This document shows positions 52,246-58,561 of a DNA stretch of 58,561 nucleotides, one piece after another; positions within the stretch are counted from its first letter, which is position 1; every line of letters starts with the position of its first letter. The translations under genes were made by a program, and so were the position numbers. The DNA lies in the NCBI GenBank assembly GCA_015207155.1, contig JADEXK010000039.1:1-58561 (forward strand), in the 5' to 3' direction. The notes beneath the pieces were generated by a model. The model made no database searches. It saw only the letters and a list, made by a program, of their open reading frames with translations, and had not been told where the DNA came from. The stretch is from Nostocales cyanobacterium LEGE 11386. Lineage in GTDB: Bacteria; Cyanobacteriota; Cyanobacteriia; Cyanobacteriales; Nostocaceae.

Positions 52246-52281
52246 AAAACCTGGTAGTTAATTACTACTACCAGGTTTTTT
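52246..52281 (+). terminator. Rho-independent terminator of hli
   Basis: AACCTGGTAGT (52248-52258) and ACTACCAGGTT (52267-52277) form an 11-base-pair stem followed by TTTTT. Confidence 0.9.
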
Positions 52282-52300
52282 AATTGCTTGTCATTTTTTC

Positions 52301-52336
52301 TTAGTCATTAGACAGTTGTTACCAGCTAATGACTAA
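52301..52336. repeat. TTAGTCATTAG inverted repeat between hli and sigA
   Basis: TTAGTCATTAG and CTAATGACTAA pair perfectly around 14 bases. The core is the same as in the hairpin between hmpD and hmpE. It lies between the convergent hli and sigA genes and may act as a terminator for sigA, but no T-run follows on the minus strand. Confidence 0.5.
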
Positions 52337-52346
52337 TAAGCAATGA

Positions 52347-53519
52347 CTACCGAATATATTCCTTAAGCACACTGTTACGATTTGGGTGACGCAACTTGCG
52401 GAGTGCTTTCGCCTCAATTTGACGAATTCGTTCGCGAGTGACGTTGAAAATCTGCCCAATTTCCTCAAGTGTTTTCATGCGGCCGTCATCTAAACCATAA
52501 CGGAGTCTGAGGACATCACGTTCACGAGGACTCAGGCTATCAAGGACTTTTTCTAAATCTTCACGCAGAAGATTTTTGGAAACTTGATCTTCTGGAGTTT
52601 CACCATCGGATTCAATAAAATCGCCCAATCGAGAATCTTCTTCTTTACCGATGGGCGTTTCTAATGAAATAGGCAACTGGGCAGATTTAGCGATAAACCT
52701 TAACTTCTCGATGGTCATTTCCATGCGAGTAGCAATTTCTTCTTCTGTGGGTTTGCGACCCATTTCTTGAGATAGTAGCTTGGTAGTTTTCTTGATCCGC
52801 GAGATGGTTTCATAGAGATGAACCGGGAGGCGGATAGTGCGGGATTGATCAGCGATCGCACGGGTAATTGCTTGACGAATCCACCATGTAGCGTAGGTAG
52901 AAAACTTATAACCTTTTTCGTGGTCAAACTTTTCCGCAGCGCGAATCAAACCGAGACTGCCTTCCTGAATTAAGTCTTGGAAAGACAAGCCACGATTCAT
53001 GTATTTCTTAGCAATTGACACCACAAGACGCAGGTTCGACTGCACCATCTTATCTTTTGCCCTGCGACCAATGTGCAGACGATAACGAAATGCTGGCAAA
53101 GGTAGTTGTACTGCTTCTGCCCATTCGCTGTCTCGAGGATCGCGTTCTAACTGCTCGGAAAGCCTTTCCCGTACCCTTTCTAATTCCAACAAATCGGCGA
53201 TTTTGCGCGCTAATTCAATTTCTTCATCTGCCCGTAACAGACGAATTCGACCAATTTCTTGTAAATAAAGGCGAATCGAGTCTTCGGTGTAGTGCTTTTT
53301 CTTGCTTTGTGTCCGACGACGCGATTTAGCGGCTTTTCCAGACTTTGCGTCGTCCTCATCAGACTGAGGCTCTAAAAATTCATCTTCGCCATCATCGTTA
53401 ATCAGCAAGTCCTCTTCTTCTTCTTCGTCGATTAAGAGTTCTAACTCGAGCTCAGGCTGATTCATTATTTCTAGGTCAGGCTGATAAATGCTTTCGAGTA
53501 CGTTGTTAGCCTGGTTCAT
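52347..53519 (-). CDS. sigA: Principal RNA polymerase sigma factor SigA (group 1)
   Basis: A 390-residue sigma-70 factor. There is an acidic N-terminal region (about 15-60) and basic stretch, then region 1.2 (DSIRLYLQEIGRIRLL), region 2 with NLRLVVSIAKKYMNRGLSFQDLIQEG and the melting helix GYKFSTYATWWIRQAI, region 3, and region 4 with DVLRLRYGLDDG and the helix-turn-helix TLEEIGQIFNVTRERIRQIEA. This is the vegetative sigma factor of cyanobacteria. ATG at 53519 has GAGGAA about 10 bases upstream. Confidence 0.96.
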   Translation of the reverse strand: MNQANNVLESIYQPDLEIMNQPELELELLIDEEEEEDLLINDDGEDEFLEPQSDEDDAKSGKAAKSRRRTQSKKKHYTEDSIRLYLQEIGRIRLLRADEEIELARKIADLLELERVRERLSEQLERDPRDSEWAEAVQLPLPAFRYRLHIGRRAKDKMVQSNLRLVVSIAKKYMNRGLSFQDLIQEGSLGLIRAAEKFDHEKGYKFSTYATWWIRQAITRAIADQSRTIRLPVHLYETISRIKKTTKLLSQEMGRKPTEEEIATRMEMTIEKLRFIAKSAQLPISLETPIGKEEDSRLGDFIESDGETPEDQVSKNLLREDLEKVLDSLSPRERDVLRLRYGLDDGRMKTLEEIGQIFNVTRERIRQIEAKALRKLRHPNRNSVLKEYIR

Positions 53520-53649
53520 GCCGCGTTCCTCATGCTCCTTGCAGAATCAATTACTCAACATGTGTTTACTGCTCTTTTTAAATGAGCTAGTTAACAACCG
53601 AAAATAGGGTTTTAGGCTGATTTCCCTGAAATGTTTTCGGAAGTTTTGC

Positions 53650-53670
53650 TCCTCTTTTAGAGGATTTTTT
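53650..53670 (+). terminator. Small terminator-like hairpin in the sigA leader region
   Basis: TCCTCT-TTT-AGAGGA followed by six T on the plus strand. A plus-strand transcript ending here would be antisense to the sigA 5' region. Read on the minus strand it is a leader hairpin about 130 bases before the start. Confidence 0.4.
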
Positions 53671-54975
53671 ACTGTGTGTGGAAAGTCGCAGTTACTGCTG
53701 ACTTACTCATCTTAGTTAAAAGTCATATGTGTTGCTAAGGCACATCACTTTTAACTGGTTCGTCTTAAAAGACTTGTCTTGATCTAGAAATCTACCACTC
53801 CATATAAATGAAATATGACTGTTGGCATATTTTCCGATAAAGACTGTTCCGATTGTAGCCTGTTTCACAAAAATTGCACTCTTTTTGTGTATTAATCATG
53901 ATGTCATTAAGCAAGGTAAAGCCACTATTATCAAAAAGATATTGGAAATGGTAGTGATACCCTTAAATTTTTTCTAAAACTTTTTGGACTTCTAGTGGCA
54001 TCATCTTTACATTCAAAGGAAACTACACTCGCCCTTACACAACTTCCGGTATTATGTACAACATTAATTACCTAGAAACAGTGTTTTTTATATTAACTTA
54101 GGCGAGAAATATTAATGCACCCATTTTTACATTTCCTTCATAAATGACTCATTTCTAAAAGATTTACAGAACTCTCCACAGCGTCGATACAGCAAGAATG
54201 GTGATGCTTGTCTCAATACACTTAACTTTGTGTATGCCAAATACCTGAACTAGGGAGTTGAGGTTGTGGCAGGATCAGCAAGACGGCCGACAATTAGGAT
54301 TTAACTGATTTGGTCTTATTCACACATTAGCGCACTGTTGAGATTTCAACCCTATGAAACTTGACAAACTGTTCTTATTGTATACACCGATATTTTAATC
54401 AATTCAGCAGAAATTTGACAGTGAAAATTACAGATATTAGCTTACTGAAGGCAAAACTTTATCGGATACAGACAAAATAACAGTCTTGATGCCAGCAAGA
54501 CGGAAAGATGTTAGCAAGCTTTGATCTGCTGTTAGTAGTGAGAAGTTTAGAAGAGACAAAAATCGGATTGTTGGTTTAGAAGCTACTTGCAAATTAGATT
54601 TCCGTAATAAACTGGTTAAATTTAATACTTGAATTTCAAGAGAAATATTGTAATTTTGTGATATTCAATCTTGAAGATATTCAGCTAATTTTGCTTGGTA
54701 GACAAGACTGAGCTTTGCTATTCAAGGATAACAAATGCTCTTCTAACTTGTGGGAGAAATCAACCCAAAAGTGATAACTCTGTACTTTTGTCTCTGACTG
54801 AAGTGCCGACCCACTTGGCGTCTATAAATAATTCTCAAGCGGTGTGAGAAAATCCTTGACAATAAGTTAGTTTTATGCACTGACACATATTGAAAAAATT
54901 GATAGTTTTGCTAATCTAGTGTTTATGTATTCTATCAAACAATTTTCACTGTCTAAAAAGTAGCAAAAAAAATTT

Positions 54976-55016
54976 CCCCGGTTTTTGTTCTTGCTGACCT
55001 TGAACTCAAACCGGGG
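54976..55016 (-). terminator. Terminator downstream of the fasciclin gene
   Basis: CCCCGGTTT (54976-54984) and AAACCGGGG (55008-55016) form a 9-base-pair stem; on the minus strand it is followed by AAATTTTTTTT. It lies about 130 bases after the fasciclin gene stop. Confidence 0.6.
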
Positions 55017-55143
55017 AGTTTTGCGTTTTCTCAGGAAACTCCAAAAAATCAATTATCCAATTGTTACATCTGATACAACTGTGAAATCCTTCCTCACTTA
55101 CATCCACAGCAAGGGGATATTTTTTGATGTGGAAATCCTTAAA

Positions 55144-55785
55144 TTACTGTGGTGTTGGGCTTGTGTTCACAGTGGCTGGGAAATTTGGTGGCAGAATAAC
55201 TCTGTCAACTACATGAACAACGCCGTTGCTAGCTGGGATATCTGCCTGAGTCACCTTAGCATCGTTGACGGTGATTGCACCAGGATCATCAGCTTTTACC
55301 GTGACAGGATTACCCTCAATTGTTTTAACTTCACCAGATGTCAGTTGGCTAGAGGTAATTTGTCCAGGTACAACGTGGTAGGCAATCAGCTGCGTTAATT
55401 GGTCTTTATTTTCTGGTTTCAAGAGGTTGTCTAGAGTATCTTTTGGCAATGCGGCAAAAGCGGCATCAGTAGGTGCAAATACTGTGTAAGGCCCTGGCGT
55501 TGCTAATTGATCCTTTAAACCTGCGGCTTCCACTGCCCGTGTGAGTGTTTGAAACTGTCCTTCTTTAGCTGCTGCTTGTGCTAGTTCTGCCAAATTGAGG
55601 TCAGCAGTTGTTTCTGTACGAGTATCGGCAACGGGAGGGGCAGTAGTGGTAGGAGTTTCCGTGACGGGAGGGGCAGCAGGTGGAGCTTGTGTAACAGGCT
55701 GGGCACAGGCAGATAGAGCAACCAGGCTGCCTACACCAATAATATTGAATAATGTTTTTTCTACTATGCTTTGACTCACTTTCAT
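55144..55785 (-). CDS. Fasciclin-domain (FAS1) lipoprotein
   Basis: A 213-residue protein. The signal peptide ends in a lipobox (LVALSAC), so the Cys at about 27 should be lipidated. A Pro/Thr-rich linker (about 30-60) precedes one FAS1 domain (about 70-200) with the H1 motif PGPYTVFAPTDAAFAALP and the H2 motif GVVHVVDRVILPP. FAS1 domains mediate adhesion; secreted ones are common in cyanobacteria. Start 55785 is chosen over 55800 since the signal peptide is then typical. Confidence 0.88.
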   Translation of the reverse strand: MKVSQSIVEKTLFNIIGVGSLVALSACAQPVTQAPPAAPPVTETPTTTAPPVADTRTETTADLNLAELAQAAAKEGQFQTLTRAVEAAGLKDQLATPGPYTVFAPTDAAFAALPKDTLDNLLKPENKDQLTQLIAYHVVPGQITSSQLTSGEVKTIEGNPVTVKADDPGAITVNDAKVTQADIPASNGVVHVVDRVILPPNFPATVNTSPTPQ

Positions 55786-56234
55786 GGTTTTGGGTAACAT
55801 CCAGTTAAGTAGAGAATTACTGACAATAGTTAATAATTTTATGGATATCGTCCCTCAGCCTAACGACGTAGTTTAAAAATACCTAAATTGAGTTGTAAAT
55901 TTTAGCACTTAAGGTCAATAAAATATCTAGACAAAATGAATTTTACACCTGCTCTTGGCTGAATAAGCGTTTGAGTCGATTTTGATGGGTAATTTAAGTT
56001 GTGTAAATATCTAACATCTCCTAGAGATGCATCAGTCAAAAGAAATAAGCTGTCGTACCAAAACTTTCCTACTTGATAGAGCAATACTGTCCTAACTTAT
56101 GTGATTAAGGCGATCGCACTGTGAGATTATCAAAATTAATGGATAGTTGATTTTCATCAACTATCCATGACAAATTAATTAGCAAGCTGATTGCACATTT
56201 AAGATGATGATATGCAATTGATATTAGCTTGATA
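55786..56234. other. Spacer between fasciclin gene and gyrB
   Basis: No gene is supported; the 60-codon frame at 55902-56084 has no features. The gyrB terminator is within it. The fasciclin gene promoter should lie on the left side. Confidence 0.45.
56139..56168 (-). terminator. Hairpin downstream of gyrB
   Basis: ATGGATAGTTGAT and ATCAACTATCCAT form a perfect 13-base-pair stem with a 4-base loop, about 66 bases after the gyrB stop; TAATTTTG follows on the minus strand. Confidence 0.6.
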
Positions 56235-58172
56235 TTAGATATCTAAATCTGTGAAATTGAGTTTAGACCCATAGGTTTCAATAAATTCGCGTCTAGGTGC
56301 CACACGATCGCCCATTAAAATTGTGAAAATGCGATCGGCTTCGGCTGCATCCTCAATTTCCACTTGTTTCATTTTGCGGGTTTCTGGGTTCATTGTGGTA
56401 TCCCAGAGTTGTTGTGGCATCATTTCACCCAAACCTTTGAAGCGTTGGATAGTGTAGTTGGCGTTACTAGGAAGCGTTCCTAGGTACTGTTGTAGTTCAC
56501 GTTCGCTATAGCAGTACTCATGATTGCGTCCTCGTTCTACTTTAAATAATGGGGGACAAGCAATATAAATGAAACCTTGTTCAATGAGCGATCGCTGATA
56601 CCGATAGAAGAAAGTTAACAAGAGTGTACGGATATGTGCGCCATCTACGTCAGCATCAGTCATAATTACGATGCGATGGTAACGCAGTTGGGAAGCGTCA
56701 AATTCGTCACCTTTCACGCCCAAACCCAAGGCTGTAATTAAGGATTGGACTTCGTTATTTTTATAGATTTTGGCGTCGTCTGTTTTTTCGATGTTGAGGA
56801 TTTTACCACGTAGAGGCAGAATAGCTTGGGTGCGGCGATCGCGTCCTTGTTTGGCGCTACCACCTGCTGAGTCGCCTTCCACGATGAAGATTTCCGACTC
56901 GCTGGGGTCACGAGAACTGCAATCTGCTAATTTACCTGGTAATGGCGAAGATTCTAAAACAGATTTGCGGCGTACTAATTCCCGCGCATGACGGGCGGCT
57001 TCTGCGGCTTTAAAAGCTTGGATGGCTTTATCTAAAATCGAGTCGGCGATACCAGGATGAAATTCTAAGTACTCAGTCAGCACTTCTCCCACTAGAGAAT
57101 CGACAATACCCCGGACTTCGGTGTTACCGAGTTTGGTTTTGGTTTGTCCTTCAAATTCTGGGTCGGGGACTTTAACGGAAATGACTGCTGTTAAACCTTC
57201 GCGGACGTGTTCACCACTGAGGTTAGATTCATTTTCTTTGATTTTATTGCGCTTACGGGCGATCGCATTTAATGTGCGAGTCAGAACCGCCTTCAACCCT
57301 TCTAAGTGTGTACCACCATCGACGGTACGAATATTATTGGCAAAACCCAGCACATTATCTGTGTAAGCATCGGTACACCACTGCAAAGAAACTTCTACTT
57401 GTACGTTGTTGCGTTCCCCTTGTACATAAATAATTTCTTCGTGCAGTGGTTGCTTCTCGCGGTTCATGTAAGCAATATATTCTTTGATGCCACCCTTATA
57501 CTCGTAGGTTTCTATCCTGGGTACATCGCTCTTAAGAAGTTCCAACCGATGGTCGCTAAAGGTAATTTTGACACCTGCATTCAGATACGCCAACTCCCGC
57601 AGGCGACCCGATAAAGTAATGTAATCAAATTCAATGCTATTAGTGAAGATTTGCGTATCTGGCTTAAACCTGACAGAAGTTCCGGTTCTCCCCTCTTTTT
57701 CAGGCTTGACTTGCAGTTCGGTAACTGGTAAACCTCGTTCATAACGCTGGACATGAACCTTCTTATCTCGCCAAACTGTCACTTCCACCATTTCCGACAG
57801 GGCGTTAACTACAGAAATACCAACCCCGTGCAATCCTCCAGAAACCTTGTAGCCACCACCGCCAAACTTACCTCCAGCGTGCAGTACGGTTAACACAGTT
57901 TCTAAAGCCGATTTCCCCGTTCGCGAGTGGGTATCGGTAGGAATACCCCGACCATCATCTGTTACAGTCACGGAACCATCAGCGTTGATCTCCACTTCTA
58001 TATGGGTACAGTGACCCGCCAAAGCTTCATCAATAGAGTTATCTACCACCTCGTAAACTAAATGGTGGAGTCCTCGCGGCCCGGTAGTACCGATGTACAT
58101 CCCTGGTCGTTTGCGGACGGCTTCCAGACCTTCCAGAACTTGAATCTGATCGGCACTGTAACTGCTCGTCAT
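56235..58172 (-). CDS. gyrB: DNA gyrase subunit B
   Basis: A 645-residue ATPase subunit that drives DNA supercoiling with the A subunit. The GHKL ATPase domain carries VYEVVDNSIDEALAG, DDGRGIP and GLHGVGISVVNALS; the TOPRIM domain has IFIVEGDSAGGSAKQGRDR and MTDADVDGAHIRTLLLTFF; PLRGKILNIEK lies between. Length is normal for the short type without the E. coli insert. AGGAG lies 8 bases before ATG 58172. Confidence 0.96.
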   Translation of the reverse strand: MTSSYSADQIQVLEGLEAVRKRPGMYIGTTGPRGLHHLVYEVVDNSIDEALAGHCTHIEVEINADGSVTVTDDGRGIPTDTHSRTGKSALETVLTVLHAGGKFGGGGYKVSGGLHGVGISVVNALSEMVEVTVWRDKKVHVQRYERGLPVTELQVKPEKEGRTGTSVRFKPDTQIFTNSIEFDYITLSGRLRELAYLNAGVKITFSDHRLELLKSDVPRIETYEYKGGIKEYIAYMNREKQPLHEEIIYVQGERNNVQVEVSLQWCTDAYTDNVLGFANNIRTVDGGTHLEGLKAVLTRTLNAIARKRNKIKENESNLSGEHVREGLTAVISVKVPDPEFEGQTKTKLGNTEVRGIVDSLVGEVLTEYLEFHPGIADSILDKAIQAFKAAEAARHARELVRRKSVLESSPLPGKLADCSSRDPSESEIFIVEGDSAGGSAKQGRDRRTQAILPLRGKILNIEKTDDAKIYKNNEVQSLITALGLGVKGDEFDASQLRYHRIVIMTDADVDGAHIRTLLLTFFYRYQRSLIEQGFIYIACPPLFKVERGRNHEYCYSERELQQYLGTLPSNANYTIQRFKGLGEMMPQQLWDTTMNPETRKMKQVEIEDAAEADRIFTILMGDRVAPRREFIETYGSKLNFTDLDI

Positions 58173-58561
58173 GAAAATTCTCCTGATGCGTGGGTTTGAA
58201 CTCGCCCAAAAACAAAAAAGTCAAAACACACCAAAATTCTAACACAAAAGGCTTACTGGCGACTGTAGGGCAATTTTGTGAGAAGTTTATATAGGGGATG
58301 TATCCCTATAAGTTTGCTGAATTGATTGCCTTAATATTTCAAATTTCCTAGATTGGTTGTGTACTATATTCAGTTTTGTGTAAGAGAACCGCAGAGCAAG
58401 GAAGAGGAAAGTTCAATTAAACAACACAATTTGATCAAATGCTTGTCATAAAAATTAACTTAATGTCAGGGCTGAAACTGCCTATCTTTAAAAATTTGAG
58501 AAAAACTTCAAGATTCTATCACAAAAGCTTTACGGGGGAGTGGGGGACAAGGGGACAAGGG
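58173..58561. other. Upstream region of gyrB to window end
   Basis: AT-rich sequence with the gyrB promoter region and no supported gene. The last 30 bases are G-rich (GGGGGAGTGGGGGACAAGGG), a common small repeat type. The neighbour to the right is outside the window. Confidence 0.4.

Larger units (their letters stand above)
53520..55143. other. 1.6-kb gene-free stretch upstream of sigA
   Basis: No coding frame is supported. Near sigA it contains two stem-loops: TCCTCT/AGAGGA (53650-53664) with six T on the plus strand, and AGTTAAAAGT/ACTTTTAACT (53714-53756) with ATGTG/CACAT nested. At the far end, CCCCGGTTT/AAACCGGGG (54976-55016) is listed as a terminator. The middle 1.1 kb looks random apart from an internal repeat CAGCAAGACGG at 54277 and 54493. 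A promoter region with several starts and perhaps a small RNA would fit. Confidence 0.5.

Noticed and set aside
54985..55398. 137-codon plus-strand frame
   Set aside because: Antisense to the fasciclin lipoprotein and begins inside the terminator hairpin; no features.
55902..56084. 60-codon minus-strand frame between fasciclin gene and gyrB
   Set aside because: No ribosome-binding site or recognisable composition; looks like random spacer.

Overview
The window comes from a filamentous, probably heterocyst-forming cyanobacterium of the Nostoc/Anabaena type. The evidence is the dense GCGATCGC (HIP1) octamers, a PsbP homologue, a one-helix high-light-inducible protein, Mg-protoporphyrin methyltransferase, a group 1 sigma factor with the cyanobacterial acidic N-terminus, a complete Hmp (hormogonium motility) chemotaxis locus, and several repeat families typical of Nostoc genomes (CTCAGCA heptamers, MITE-like elements, small palindromic repeats). 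This is judged from protein and repeat character only; no database search was possible.

Layout. 1-1740: tail of an ISL3-type transposase, a KGK-domain protein and tilS. 1859-14449: hmpF, divergent from hmpA-B-C-D-E, a chemotaxis-like array that controls type IV pilus motility of hormogonia. 14741-23330: an accessory island, all on the minus strand, with seven short double-glycine-leader peptide genes around one peptidase-containing ABC transporter (C39-ABC) and one HlyD-family adaptor. 23830-32628: a phytol/polyprenol kinase-like gene, yidD and a Uma2-like gene, then an AtzG-like / glycosyltransferase / pyruvyltransferase-like / AtzE-amidase operon, and an ABC-ATPase plus AbgT-transporter pair. 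33130-44814: housekeeping and photosynthetic genes (rubrerythrin, psbP, maf, DUF423, two tandem membrane paralogues, chlM, a CPA2 antiporter, nagA, purE, amt). 45058-48574: small accessory genes (a short-arm HU-like protein, an internally deleted HsdR relic, a secreted repeat protein, a TPR protein, a single-domain response regulator). 48802-58172: a gyrA/parC-type topoisomerase subunit, an hli gene, sigA, a fasciclin lipoprotein and gyrB.

The best candidate for an undescribed system is the peptide-export island. Its seven precursors share one leader type but have very different, cysteine-free cores. Two cores are built from in-frame tandem repeats (GFGR-type and FDxQQ-type), one pair is a tandem duplication, and two more share a C-terminal RxPxR motif. 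Most precursor genes carry an inverted repeat just upstream, and one 18-base dyad type occurs before two of the unrelated ones. No modification enzyme or immunity gene is visible. The transporter and adaptor presumably trim and export the whole set, but what the peptides do cannot be read from the sequence.

Other points of note: a 41-base palindrome nested in two different MITE families with a compensatory stem change; a type IIA topoisomerase A subunit lacking the GyrA box; an HsdR gene reduced to its nuclease and C-terminal parts; and structured, gene-free stretches upstream of the HlyD gene and of sigA.
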